Below are positions 35,531 through 46,937 of a stretch of DNA of 64,000 nucleotides, in pieces. The position numbers and the translations under genes were made by a program. The stretch is from Massospora cicadina. Taxonomy: Eukaryota > Entomophthoromycota > Entomophthoromycetes > Entomophthorales > Entomophthoraceae. The notes beneath the pieces are model-generated. The model worked only from the letters and a program-made list of their open reading frames with translations, searched no databases and was not told the DNA's origin. The stretch lies in assembly GCA_022478985.1 (NCBI GenBank), contig JAKSZP010006710.1, positions 62,001-126,000 on the forward strand, in the 5' to 3' direction. How positions within the stretch are numbered: position 1 is the first letter of the stretch; the number at the start of each line of letters is the position of its first letter.

Positions 35531-35663
35531 TTACCCTCTCCTCCCGATGGGGCTCAACCCCCCTAAAGAGGCTTGCACCAGGGAAAAGTTCTTATGGGTG
35601 GGGGCCAACTTCATGGCAGCAATGGTCGGTTGGGTTGGGATCCAGCAGCCTGGAAAAACTGCT

Positions 35664-35808
35664 GTGGAAGGCGTCAATTAGATCTTGGGCATGCACACAG
35701 TTGCGCGCTGGGATTCAACTGTTTTTGGCCGCATCAAAGCCCTTCCAGGACACCAGGTATTCAAGTTTTCTTTTTACGCGGCGTGAGGCAACTATTTCTT
35801 CCACCTCC
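35664..35808 (-). pseudogene. pol: Chromodomain at the end of E pol
   Basis: The minus strand codes EVEEIVASRRVKRKLEYLVS, then WKGFDAAKNS-stop-IPA and HAQDLIDAFH. This is a chromodomain: the aromatic Y-L-V-x-W-K-G core and the N-S/T-W-x-P motif are clear, with the Trp of the latter changed to TGA (plus 35715-35717). Chromodomains at the integrase C-terminus bind histone marks and steer chromoviruses to heterochromatin. One frameshift separates it from the integrase. Confidence 0.88.
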
Positions 35809-35834
35809 CACTCTGGCGCCCCATCCACGAGATA

Positions 35835-36900
35835 GGCCTCAGGAGTCTCTGGTGAGGGGCCCTCAAACAAATCAGTTTGCTCTCATGAAACACAGAAAAG
35901 ATATGGAATAAGGGGGGAGATCTTGCTGTCATGAGGCATGGCCCACCTTTCTAACAACGCGGTAGGGCCAAATCCTCTTTGGTCCCATATTCTTACATGG
36001 CTGCTTGATTGGGATATTAAGAGCTTTAAGCATCACAAGATCCCCTTCCTTGTATGCGGGACCCACTCTGTGCTTCCCATCAGCGTTCTCCTTATATACC
36101 TGCATAGCCGCCTCCAAGATTGTGGAAACCCCCTGATGGACCTTCTTGATGGTCTTATCAAAGTCCACCACTGCTTCAACCTTTGGCCCACAGCTGGGCT
36201 CCATGTTACAGGCGGGGTTAAAGCCATGGCTGGCGAAAAACGGGGAACAGCTGATCAAAGAGTGCAATGTATTGTTGTAACTAAACTGGGCCATGGGAAG
36301 GTGAGAAGCCCAATCTGAATGATCTGCAGCGGTGTAACACTGCAGAAACTGTTCAAAACATTGGTTAATTCGTTCTGTCTGCCCATCTGATTGGGGATGA
36401 TAGGCATTTGAACGTCAAGGGCGAATCTGAAGATTCTTACAAAACTCTTCCAAAAGACGGAGGTAAAGTGGGGGCCTCAGTCATTTATAATCTCTTGAGG
36501 AACCCCATGAAGTGCAGACACATAGGTGACGAAAAGCCTAGCCATTTAAGCTGCAGTTATCGTGGTTCAGCAAGGAATGAAGTGGGCGAACTTTGTAAAC
36601 CGGTCCACCACCACCATGATGGCATCATAACCATCAGAGACAGGTAGCTCCACAATGAAATCAACTGAGAGGGAAGTTCAGGGCCCATCAGCCTTTTGGA
36701 CTGGTATCAACAACCCTGGTAAAGGTTGACGGTTGGGTTTCATCTGGTTGCACACCAGGCACTCATTACAATGCCGCCCCACCTGAGCAAGTAAGCCCTT
36801 CCAAATGTAGGTGCGGCATATCAACTCCAAGGTCTTTGCTTTCCCCGGATGACTGATGGTGATTCCATCATGATGGTACCGAATGATGTCCAGGCGCAGT
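35835..36900 (-). pseudogene. pol: Element E integrase
   Basis: The zinc finger (about 36900-36730) has HHDGITISHPGKAKTLEL and CNECLVCNQMKP: a complete HH-CC set. The core follows around 36670-36560 with [30 protein letters not shown] and GVPQEI. The C-terminal third, 36294-35929, is open: MAQFSYNNTLHSLISCSPFF, then GPAYKEGDLVMLKALNI and PKRIWPYRVV, the GPY/F-like module. Frameshifts and stops interrupt the core, so all the domains are present but in at least three frames. Confidence 0.87.
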
Positions 36901-38541
36901 GGTCCAGCAGTTACCCAAAGGCGCCCCTGGAACCACACCATCTCATCCTTTAAGTGATAGCCTCTGGATAGGTCATCTTGAATTGACGCGCTTTTTGCAA
37001 GGACCATGGCATATTCGCTTGACAGAGGCTGAGAGAGGACAACCTTTCTGAACATACCATATTCCTTCGCGTTATCCAGGGGTGCAAGCGCTGGCCCGTT
37101 AGCCAGGGGAGAGGGAAGTAAAGACATAATTTTACTTGGAGGGATCATAACCTGGGCGTTGTGCACCTCTACCTCCTTCGGGTCTGGGGCTAAAGCAGGG
37201 TTGCGGCTCAAAGCATCCGCTAAACCATTATAGTTGCCCTTGGTGAACTCATATGTGAATGAAAATTGGGCAAGGGTCTCATGCCAATGAGTCTGCCGTG
37301 GGGTTATGACATGGGGTGCGCGGTAGTACAGCAAGGCACAGTGGTCTGTACGTAATCAGAATGGTTGGGTAGAGCCATGCAAGTGGTAACGCCTATAAGT
37401 CAGCGCCTCCACCACTGCTAGTAACTCCTTGTCATAAACAGCGTAACTTAACTCTGGCAAAGACATCTTCCTAGAAAATATCCCACCGGATGCTCTATCC
37501 CATCTTCGCCTACTTGTAACAAGGCGGCTGCTATGGCGAAGTTGGAGACATCAGTTGACACAATGAACTCCTTTGAGGGGTCGACATGGCGAAGAACAGT
37601 TGTGGATAATAGGGTGCACTTCACTGCTTGGAAAACATCCTCCAAAGTGGGGGACCACTGGAGCACCTTGGCACCACTAGCCTTGTATAGGGGAGCCGCC
37701 ACCTCAGACAGATTGGTAGTGAACTTCTTGAGGAACGCGCACGTCCCCAAAAAGCTCCTTAATTCCTTAACTGAGGTAAGGGAGGCCACTCATTAATCGC
37801 CTTCTCCATATCTGGAGTTATCATGTGTCCTTGGTCGAACACAACGTTGCCCAGAAATGTGACCTGGGACTTAAAGAACTCGCAATTTGAATTCTTCAAT
37901 GTAAGGTGGGCTGCCTTTAACTGCTCCACCACCTGCCAAAGGTGAACTGCATGGGACTCCTGATCAGGGGAAAACACCAGGATATCATCCATGTATGCGA
38001 CCGCGCATACCCCTAACAGGTCCCCCAACGCTGCATCAATGCGGCGTTGGAAGATAGCAGGAGCATTCTTAAGCCCAAAGGGCATGACCCGAAACTGGAA
38101 GATCCCTTTTCAGGTACAGAATGAGGTCAACCACTCTTGTCCCTTTTTAATACAAATCTGATTGAATGCGTTGAGGCAATCCAACTTGGAGAAGACCTTC
38201 ACCTTCTCCACATAACGTGCATTCTGCGAATTCAAAGTGATGGTATGGAGGTCTGGTACAGTAACGTTGTTAAGTTTACCATAGTCTATGCATGGGCATA
38301 AGGTACCATCAGACTTCTCCATGAAGAGTAAGGGGGAGCATACAGGGGAGGTACGCTGAATAATCGCACCCTTGGCTAACTGTTCTTTCAACCACACATC
38401 CAACTCATCTTCCTCCGGGACAGTTAAAGGATAAATAAGAGAAGAGATACGCACTAGATCCACCATAAGCTTGAAGTCACAATCAAACTCAGAGTGCTCA
38501 GGGAGTGCGTTAGCTGATGCTTCATCAAAAGAGGATTTCAA
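36678..38541 (-). pseudogene. pol: Element E reverse transcriptase and RNase H
   Basis: RT starts in frame 38541-38110: YPLTVPEEDELDVWLKEQLA, SPVCSPLLFMEKSDGTLCPC, YGKLNNVTVPDLHTI, KVFSKLDCLNAFNQI. Frame 38085-37759 continues with MPFGLKNAPAIFQRRIDAAL and AYMDDILVFS (YMDD intact, 37984-37995). The connection and RNase H are in frame 37789-37448 (IVSTDVSNFAIAAALLQVGE) and end in 37334-37230 (FTKGNYNGLADALSRNP, last Asp intact). Typical chromovirus sequence. Only a few shifts occur, so this is the best-preserved pol of the window besides G. Confidence 0.92.
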
Positions 38542-38619
38542 ACCCTACAAGAAAGAAGGTATAGGGATTTCCACTGAGGGCTTCTGCATTGAGACAAGGA
38601 CACAAGGGATACGGTGGGG

Positions 38620-39503
38620 TCAGTGGGGCAAGTCACCTGGGGCGTTTTCTTTGGACAAAGGCACAACAAATGTGCGACCATTCTTCATGGTGAGAGATAA
38701 GGTACTCTCCTTCAGGTTAGTTCTTACATCAAACTTACGCCACCATTCCACACCCAAAATGATAGGGAACAGGAGGTTTTTGATTGCACTGAAGTGATCA
38801 GACAAGTGGTACTTGCCAACCTGACAATCCACTGTTCCAATGATCTTCAGAGTGGGAATACCTTGGGACGCCCCTCCTCTAACCACATCACCTGGCAAGT
38901 AACTCAGCCCAAGGTAGTCGGCTAAGTACTGGTCCATATAGTTTCCAGTAGCGCCAGTATCCACCAAAATAGTAGTGGTGAGTTTCCCTAAAGGCGAGGA
39001 GAGGGCGGCAGTCAATAGAAAATACCCTGAATAGTCTTTATTTATTGAAGATAATGACAGCACTTCACCAAAGTTCTCATCATCTAGCTCAAGCCTGAAC
39101 ACAGAATTGGTTTGGGAATCAAAAAAGGGGGTGTGATATATGGCCACTCTTAATACTAAGGTTACATACCCCTCCATGCCTTCTGCAGGTGCATATACTT
39201 GGTTATATATGAAATGAAGTTTCTTCTCCACCTCCTGAGTGCACTGGATCATGGTAGAGGTCAACCGTGGGTTCTCAGGGTAATTTGATACACAGGAATA
39301 GGGTCCTCATCCAAGCCATATGAACAAATAAAAGCTTTAGAGAACGAGGCCAGGGTTTTGTTATAAAACGCGTTTTTAGATGTGAATGACCCTATCCCTG
39401 AAACTGCGATGGAATGCTTAACGTTAACAATGCCAATAACACCAGGCCCATCTGCACCGATTCCAGCAGCATTATCTGAATGCGCTGGAGATGGAAAATT
39501 CAT
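38620..39503 (-). pseudogene. pol: Element E protease and pre-protease part
   Basis: Frame 39264-38620 is open for 214 codons. The retropepsin motif TTILVDTGATGNYM (DTG at about 38953-38961) and the second motif LLFPIILGVEWWRKFDV (ILG) are intact. The N-terminal flank, frame 39503-39261 (MNFPSPAHSDNAAGIGADGP), has no recognisable capsid domain or zinc knuckle. Chromoviruses normally carry a gag of some 300 residues before the protease; only about 280 bp remain between this ORF and the 5' LTR, so gag seems to be missing. Confidence 0.87.
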
Positions 39504-39780
39504 TTCTCAGAATGAAATTTAGTAATTTCAGTGGAAAGTCAGGGATTCACAACTTTTAGACATCAAAGTGTCCAACTCTACCAGGTACAAACATGAAGGG
39601 TGGATACTTTCCAGTTGGAGGCAACCAAAATAACGCCAAGTTGCTCCAACCTTTGGGAAAATGAGAAACAGTGGTGTGGCTAATGACAGCCAGAGCCCAC
39701 AGCCAACGGCCACTGTTTTCACTTCAGAAAAGTTCCACGCGGAAAAAGTTCGTGCACATAAAATGTGGTTGGTCAACTAA

Positions 39781-40636
39781 TGTAAGGAGAGCGTCTATAA
39801 CTCTCCAGTTCCCAGCGTGGTGGTGCTTGGTGCACAGGCCCAATGCCAGGGAACTAGTCATTAATGCCAGAGGGATTAGAGCCCAGCAGAGGGTGCTGGA
39901 GCAACAACCACTGAGGCATAGTATTGCGAAGTTTATAATAAAACCCCATAGAAGGGCGACGCGGTGCATATATTGGATGGGGTTAGGTGGCCCAGGTTGG
40001 AGGGATCCTAGGCAGAAAATCGGTTCATGAGGATAGAGCTTAATGGTACCTGCAATGGCAAGTGTAATGGAACGTGAGACCTCCTCAAAGAGGCTTGCAC
40101 ACAGGAGCATTCAGAATATCATAAAATAAAAAACGACTTAAAACGGGGGATAGGTTTATTTGGTAAGTTGACCAACAAGGAATGTTGGTTGGGAAAATGT
40201 ATTTAAGCTCAAATGGGGAAATTAGGGTTATGCCGCAGTGAGCCCAAGCAGCGGCTCACCTATAGGGCAATACTGCCGTCTGAGTTAGTAAAAAAGGCCA
40301 AAACTGACTTCACTCAAGTTTTCAACTGAAGTTGGATTTGACCCAAGCGCGTTATTTCATAGGCGGAATGGGTTTCAAAACTTTGTTACAAAACTAAGCA
40401 AACTGAACCATCCACCTTAATATGGTAGATAGTTCTTTTTAACGCTTGAGCTGCTTTCAGGGGCTGGACGTTTGGCACACCACTTGTCCCAACCTGGGCA
40501 TATTTTGCCCGGACCCAGAGTTGGTCCAGGGTGGTCTTCAGGTCAGGAAGGGCCTGCAACTTCACCTTCTGGGCCTCCAGGCGCCCAGCCTTTTCTTTGG
40601 GGTTGATCCCCACTATTATGTCATGTTCACATGACA
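39781..40636 (-). repeat. 5' LTR of E
   Basis: 856 bp. It is the partner of 34674-35530, with the same terminal palindrome at 40619-40636. ORFs 39724-40110 and 40386-40799 overlap it and have shorter counterparts in the other LTR. Next to its inner end the minus strand reads TTAGTTGACCAACCAC, unlike the primer site of the other elements. Confidence 0.9.
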
Positions 40637-40640
40637 GTAC

Positions 40641-43600
40641 CAGTTTGTTTAAAATGATTTGCCCACGGATTTCTTGTTTGAAATGGGGAGTAGGGCGACC
40701 CCTCCGGGCGTTGTCTCCACTGATGCTGATTCTCCACTCAGCGCTCCACATGGAGAGGAGAATACATTTTAAGTGGCTCAGAATCCCATGCGGGCTCATG
40801 GCAGAGGGATGAGAGGCAAGTTAGTTTAGCAGAGAATGGGGGTTGTTAGGATTTGGAGGCCAAAGGCGCAGGAAAAGTTGGAGTGGGCCGAATTTGACCA
40901 GTGTTTGGCTAGAGGTGTGGGGTTAGTGACCGTAGCGACCCAGGTGCCAAGTACTTGGAAGCATGGGCCTAGAAGTTGTGCAGGCCCATACCACCACTAT
41001 GGCAAGGGCTAAACATGACATCCAGGCGCACAGGTGGAGGGAAGCTAAATAAAACCACCCTTGTAGGAGGGCGTACAAAGAGTTGAAGAAAGAAGGAGAA
41101 AAGGCGATAGCGTGGGCCAAAAACCAGACTTTGTACAGGAGCATAGAGTAGGCAAGCACAATCCGCCCTGGGGGAAGTCTGGTGGGCTCTTAGGAAAGCA
41201 ATGCGCTTTGTGACATTGCAGAGGATATTGTGCTTCATTATCAATGAGGCGTACCCTCCAGCCACACTCCCAAATGGTGCACTGAACAAGCAGTGCATCT
41301 TGGCATGAAGGGAAGCACAAGCAGGAAGTATGGGATGGCTGGGTAAGCAAACCTGTGAGATATCTGCTGAAGCAGGTAGGATACAGGGTGCTGGTGACCA
41401 GCGGGCTTGGTACCAGCTGAGGAGAATGATTTTGGTCCTGGAGGCGTTAAGTGCGGAGTCACTGACTCTGGAGTAAACCTGGATAGTTGCCTCCAGCGTG
41501 CGTGCAACACGGTTGTTAGACACCTCAATCTACACAATTTTCAGCAATTTAAGCATATTAACCAGTGCTTGACCTTGCACATGGAAACCAGCAAGGCGGG
41601 CATTCTTATTGTGTAAAAGTGGGTCAAGGATGAAGTTGTATAAGAGAGGGCTTAATGAATCTCCTTGACGGAGACCCCTTTGAGGATGAACCACATCAGT
41701 AAGGAAACCAGGGCCACGAACAGCCATTGTGGCATATTCCGCGAGCAACATCACCCAATTAATGAACTAGTTGGAGGGGTGGAACTTGTGAAGGCAGGCT
41801 TTGAGGTAATCCCAGTTGACCCTATCATAAGCTTTCTGTTGGTCTAAGAACACAATCGCCCCAGTAGCCGTGGATTGGCAGAAGTTGGCTAAGGTGTGTA
41901 TATTGTCTCATATTTACCACTTGGGGATGAAACCAAATTTATCAGAGGATATTACATCAGAGGCAACTCCTCCTAGGCGGTTGGCAATAATTTCAGTAAA
42001 TAACTTAGTATCTGTACAAGTAAGCGGTATGTGGCGCCAGTTTTCAAGTCCAACTTATCCTCTTTTTTATACAGCCTTATCATGTAGGCCTCCTAGCCCC
42101 CAGGAAGGAGGCGCGTTTCTAACAGACACTTGTTCATTGAGGCAAGCAAAAAAGACAAAAAGTAATTAAAATATCTCTTGTAGAACTCATACGGAATCCC
42201 ATCTGGACCTGGGCACTTCCTGTGCGGTGCACCATGAATGGCATACCAGATTTCTTCTCGAGTAATTATATTCATCAACTCCAGGTATTGGGAAATGGTG
42301 CGGATATGTCCACCATCAAGAGACTCATCAATTTTAGGTAGTTTGATTAAATGTATTGATACAATTGGAGTAATAATTTTGAACTTTGACTGCCACTTTG
42401 GCTGGAGTTTCTGCGACGGAGTGGTCCAGCCGCCTCACCTGTGTCAGGCAAAACTCTGTTGCAGTGGAAAGAATTTGTGGAAAAAAGAGGCGGAGCATGT
42501 GTCGCCCATCATAATATTTTTGCCTTGAATTTTACAAAAGCACAATGTTTGTGTTGTCTTACCAGTGCATTGAGACAAGCAGACACTTCTGCCCACTCTT
42601 GACCCCAAGCTAGGCTGTAGCCTGCAGCAGGGACATTAGACTCTGGGTGGTCCACTTTTGCAAGTGTGCGCTTAATGACTGCTGAGGCAGCCCATGAGCG
42701 ATACAATGAGAGGAGGTGTGTCTGAAAGATGGTATTCACTTTGAAGGTTGACCAGGTAGAAAGTGGGTCCAAACAGAATGGTATGGCAAACTCTGGTGCC
42801 AAAGTTTTGGTGTCCACTAATGAGGAAAACTTGGGTGATGTGATCTTGGCCAAACAAAGTTTGCATCACATTGGCGCCTGTGCCATGGGTTTGACAAAGT
42901 GAAGAATATTGACAACATCCTGTGCTCATAGAAATCAATTTTTGGCATATTAAAGTGCACAATCTGGGGGTGAAAGCTCATTGGGGTAAGAATGAGGTCA
43001 ATGCGGGACATAGACCTCAGCTGCCCATTGTGCACATGGACATGGGACATGTTGGGTAGCAGTGGTGCATGTTTGGGGAGAGTATCAAAAAGCCCCAAGT
43101 TGGATTTTAGAACACATCATTCGATGTGCCCCTGCGGGGGGGGGGCAGGCGTTGAAGTCCAGCTTTTGGTGGCCTGGGTGGCCCAGCAGTTCAGGTCGCC
43201 CACCACAAATGGATCAGGAGGAAGAGGGAGGGAAGTTATGGCTGAGAGGAATTCTCAGAGACACACGCACTGGTCAGGGTATAAATTAATAATAGCGTGA
43301 CTTCATCATCCCAAGAAAAGGAAACTACAAGCACACGCCCATTGAGGTATGATTTTTAGAAAATAATTAAAACTATGGGTTGCATGTATAAGCACCCCCA
43401 CAGAGAGGTGACCAAAAGGAAAGGGAGGGGAGTAACATGGTTGCCCATTTCCCTTGGCACCGTGTGGACAGTGGGTTTCCTGGAATGGCCCAGATGCCCA
43501 CAGGTAAATTATTCTTAAAAATACTCAGTTTCCTAGCCTGGTATGGCAATGCCTTAATTCCAGAAATTTTCAACATCCCTATTGTGAAGGTTCTCCTTTT

Positions 43601-43660
43601 CACCTTAGGTGCAATGGGAAGGGCCCTCTTTCCCTTCCAGCTCCACTTGATCAGCAGTAG
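40641..43660 (-). pseudogene. LINE F ORF2: endonuclease and reverse transcriptase
   Basis: Minus-strand ORF2 in many frames. The start region is at about 43600-43370 (KALPYQARKLSIFKNN). The APE-type endonuclease shows FVVGDLN (GDLN at 43189-43200) and RIDLILTP (about 42982-43005). RT entry is at 42278-42093 (RKCPGPDGIPYEFYKRYF). The central RT has QRGLRQGDSLSPLLYNFILD (about 41640-41680). The following Y/FADD box is missing: the text runs QALVNMLKLLKIV into a stop and then RVSDSALNASRTKIILLS. The thumb and connection continue to 41000 and 40641, where E interrupts. The order and motifs are those of a LINE ORF2. Confidence 0.85.
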
Positions 43661-44805
43661 CTTTTGCGTTCAGGTCTTCACCCTGTGTTTGAGAATTTGA
43701 TGGATTCTCTCATGCTGCGTTTATTATTGTTTTTGGAGTTTTTATTTTTCTTAGCTCAAACTTTCAAAACAGTGTGCACCTGTGGTGCACAATCTGTTGC
43801 TGAAAAAACCTCTGTGGAGAATTGGTTGGTAGAATCGGTTTTTATCAGTGCTTGGTAATTTTTCTTGGGTAAATCTGACTCAACCATCTGATCTGCAGGT
43901 AGTGGGCCCAATCTGATTATTGGATTCTCAAGATGCTTCAGCATAGAATGACTTGATGTCATCCCAGATTTGGGAAGGCGGGATCACAGATGAAGCCATG
44001 GCTGCTGCCTTGGCCACTGCTCTGTGGCTGTTTGTCATTCTTGCACTCTTGCCAGGGCACAGATTTGACCTGAATTTAACACCCAAGCGCACCCATGGGA
44101 AGGCGGCATCAGTTTCAATAGCTGATTCATAATGGGAGTCTGACTGTCCATTGCATCGAGGAGGATTTTTTTTGCGTGATGCCCTCTCTGGAAGAGCATG
44201 TGTGGGCCTTGTGGCCAAAAGCGTGACAAAAGGTGCATATAGGGGGCGCGCTATCCACTTTAATGTGGAACGGGTGGGATGCCTACCCATCTATATTCAC
44301 AACTGCAGTGTGGGGGACTTGGGTATAGTCTTCCGTGATGACCAAAGTTGGGGTGATCACAGCAATTGCTTTGCCTGGGCACAGCTCCAGTTTAAGAATG
44401 AAAAACTGCATTTTTTAGGAGTAAAGTTCCCCATAGCTTTTAAGACCAACCGTGAGGTGGTGCTCCAGCACTATATGCTTCATTGTTGTGGGGAGGAAGT
44501 CAAACGTGACAAATATTTGGTTTGATTTAGTCCAACGCGTGCACTATGTTTTGCCCACCCATTTTCCATCTGGGAGATTGACCACCACTTGCACTTGTGC
44601 AGCGGCATCCACTGCACGAAATGCTTCAAACCTTAGATCCAACCATCCGTGGTTCATAGAGTGCGGTGCAACATATACATCAGACAGGAAGTGTCCATGC
44701 ATATCAACGCAAAACTTGTCCCAAAGTGCCATTAAGTTAATATCCAGAAAAACTCAAACCCCATGCTCCACTGATGATAGGGGTGGGAATGCGGAGTTTT
44801 GACGA
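43660..44805 (-). pseudogene. LINE F ORF1 with CCHC zinc knuckle
   Basis: ORF1 of LINE F on the minus strand. The N-terminal part is at 44732-44544 (FCVDMHGHFLSDVYVAPHSM), followed by about 44540-44300 in shifted frames (TFDFLPTTMKHIVLEHHLTV). The nucleic-acid-binding knuckle C-T-F-C-H-A-F-G-H-K-A-H-T-C (CX2CX4HX4C) is at 44237-44196, in a frame short enough to be missed by length filters. A Lys/Ala-rich tail follows (44180-43930). ORF1 proteins of LINEs coat the RNA and form the RNP. Stops show decay. The domain plan agrees with K ORF1. Confidence 0.75.
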
Positions 44806-45072
44806 ACTGGTTTCATTTTGCTTTCCAGGCTAAAATCTCTGGAAAAAATTTATACCACAGTTTTTTTAGTTTTACCTTGGCCACTGGTGTTGTAGGGGCA
44901 TTTATGAACTTTGGACGGTGAAAATACTGACCCTGTGCCATTAACTACGCTCGCCCAACCATTACCCAGTGTTGGGTGCACGCTCATCTCTTAATGTTTA
45001 TTATCAAACTTACCTAGTCTTCAATTGAATCAGTTAAAGTAGTGAATGCATCGAGAAAGAAAAGCTTTCTAG
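44806..45072 (-). other. LINE F 5' untranslated region
   Basis: No ORF. It lies between the ORF1 start region and the join with the D LTR near 45072. On the minus strand this would be the LINE leader, where such elements carry their internal promoter. I see no specific motif. The exact end is uncertain by about 20 bases. Confidence 0.45.
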
Positions 45073-45346
45073 AAGATAAATTTTTTTAACCTTTAATCGA
45101 TTGGTTATAGCTAGAGGTATTACAACAAAGTAATATTCTTGTTTGTAATTGATTGTTTCCTAACCATTTACCTTTTAATTAAAAAATTCATGCGACAATC
45201 TAAACCCTGAACACGTGTTTCTCCATTTAAAATCTGATTGAAACCAAACTAAAACAACTGGAACATATTGCCAAGACTTGTGTATCAACACATTAAGCTG
45301 TTACACTTATCCAGATGTATCAGATTTATGCAATATCAATAAGACA
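45072..45346 (+). repeat. D 3' LTR, piece 3
   Basis: AGATAAATTTTTTTAACC (about 45077) and TTAAGCTGTTACAC (about 45293) match AGATAAATTTATTTTACC and GTAAGCTGTTACTC of the 5' LTR. It ends with AGACA, the target site of element B. Confidence 0.7.
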
Positions 45347-46061
45347 TGTCAGACACTTGTCATCTTGACTTTGGCAAAATAATGTCTTGGGCAAGAATTG
45401 TCCCAATTTATCAAATACCATTGGCCAATTACAAGTCCAATCTTCTGAAATAATATTATAATTTGAGTATAATGACAATATTGGCAAAAAGACCCTGGTC
45501 AATTCTCAGTGGAACCCCGTGAATCAGGGTAAAGCTTTTCTTAATAAAATACGGGCATATAACACTAATTCAAGCAGTTGGATTGTACTGACTGTGTGGA
45601 GGAATCAAGGGAGTCCTTCAGAGGTCCCTCCCATCTCATAACGAATTTATTTCAACACAAACCACGGAGACCTTCCCTTTTTATAGGGTTGGAGGGGGCC
45701 TCGCTATGTGCAAATATCTTCCCATCAGATGAAAGATAAAATATATTAAAATCTTACCTCACGGAATATAAATTACCTACCATCACTCTCCATTGGCCGT
45801 TTCATGAAGTAAGGCGAGTTTTGAACGATACATCAGGCCAACAGCCCATATTACCTAATTTGGATGCACAAAGCTTAATTGAATTTCTTATATGCCTCAA
45901 TTTAAGCCTCAAGACGATATAAATACTCAGCATTCCAATATTGAGAAGTTTCTTTCTTGATCTCCCTTCTGCAACTAATAAAAACCTTTAAAAACCTACT
46001 TCTCACTTTTATTAAAAAAGGTGTTTCTTTTATATTGCACAATACTTGCTGGACTCCCACA
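45347..46061 (+). repeat. 5' LTR of B
   Basis: Starts TGTCAGACACTTGTC and ends GACTCCCACA. It has the same general ends as the LTR of C (TGTCGGAC...CCCACA). ORFs in it (45902-46154) are not conserved as proteins in the other copy. Confidence 0.88.
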
Positions 46062-46064
46062 AAG

Positions 46065-46080
46065 TGGTGCTCACTACAGG
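46065..46080 (+). other. Primer-binding site of B
   Basis: TGGTGCTCACTACAGG, three bases (AAG) after the LTR end. It is identical to the sites of A2 and C. Confidence 0.75.
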
Positions 46081-46194
46081 GGAGAACCTGTGACTTTGGC
46101 GTTATCAGCACCACAAAAAAATCGCCTAAAAATAGAGGCTTTCAAAGTGAGTAACCCTCCAACTTTTCCCTTTCAAAAATGAACTAAGAATAGT

Positions 46195-46937
46195 TGCATT
46201 TAAAAAGAAACTAGCAAGCGCTTTATCCCATCTTAAAGAGCTTGAGCAGCGCCCATTAAAACCCCTTCTTAAAGACAAGTTCACCCCCGGTGAAGGGAGC
46301 ATTGCTTCATTTGTTTATGTTTATGAATCTGCCATGCAAGGCGCAACTGATAAGCAAAAAATTAAACACATCCTTACTTGCATAATTAGCTTGGCTAAAG
46401 AGATGATGGTCTCCAATATGGACACTCTGCACACCTGGACAGAGGTTAAGGAAGCTCTTTTGGCTGAATTTGGTTCAAAGTAGAGTCTAAACAGGGAAAA
46501 ACAGGCCTTTATGCGCCTTGGCATTTATGAAGGAGAACTGACCGCTGCCTTTTCTGAGCGATTTTACCACGCTGTGCAGAGGTTGTTAGCTTATAACATG
46601 ATAACCCTTGATGATGCCATCACAGCCATGTTAACTTGGTTAGCTTCCCAACTTTCTCTAGACAGGAATATCATTTCAGTGAAGTGCAACTACAAGAATA
46701 TCTGCGACATAAAAGAGCTTTGTTATATGGTGCTGATTTCCATATATGTGCGACAACAATTAAAGCTGAGGTGAAAACTCCAGCTATAACCTTGAGGAGC
46801 TTTCATATGTAGGGCAGTTGGAGATGAGCCCATCTGTGCCTATCCACCCTGTGAAACCTGCTTCTTCAGTGAGACTTAATAAAGATATTATTTCATCATG
46901 TATATGAGTCTTGTATGGTAGTTAATACCATACTCCC
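46195..46937 (+). pseudogene. gag: Element B gag, first part
   Basis: About 46290-46500 reads IASFVYVYESAMQGATDKQK, then TEVKEALLAEFGSK, a stop, and SLNREKQAFMRLGIYEG. The open frame 46511-46774 goes on with AFSERFYHAVQRLLAYNM and LASQLSLDRN. This is the capsid block of the B/C/I lineage. The chain is cut at 46933-46937 by element G and resumes at 54786. About two stops are visible in this part. Confidence 0.82.

Larger units (their letters stand above)
34674..40636 (-). mobile_element. Chromovirus E, complete ends, GTAC duplication
   Basis: A 5963-bp Ty3/gypsy element with LTRs of 857 and 856 bp (34674-35530 and 39781-40636). GTAC stands on both sides (34670-34673 and 40637-40640). Minus-strand order is protease, RT, RNase H, integrase, chromodomain. 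Its pol is unlike those of A/G and B/C, and it has YMDD and a chromodomain, which define chromoviruses. The internal part is only about 4.25 kb and shows no gag. It is inserted in LINE F ORF2. A purine tract (GGGAGGAGAGGGTAA, minus) adjoins the 3' LTR. The usual primer site of the other elements is absent. Confidence 0.93.
33912..45072 (-). mobile_element. LINE F, interrupted by chromovirus E
   Basis: A near full-length non-LTR retrotransposon on the minus strand: 5' end near 45072, ORF1 (zinc knuckle 44237-44196), ORF2 (endonuclease, RT, C-terminal Cys/His region) and 3' end at about 33912-33960. E splits ORF2 at 34670/40641. Without E it is about 5.2 kb. Both ends abut the D 3' LTR, with AGATAATTTTT on the left and AGATAAATTTTT on the right, a probable target duplication. 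It carries the same 3' end box as K, L and the copy at 63.55 kb. The lineage (Tad/CRE/L1-like) cannot be fixed from the sequence alone. Confidence 0.82.

Noticed and set aside
35938..36318. Plus-strand ORFs opposite E pol (35938-36318, 37533-37796, 38471-38797)
   Set aside because: They are shadows of the integrase, RT and protease frames on the minus strand.
45383..46061. B LTR starting at TGTCTTGGGC (45383)
   Set aside because: Similarity between the two LTRs goes on to TGTCAGAC/TGTTGGAC at 45347/58804, and only that choice gives a perfect duplication (AGACA).
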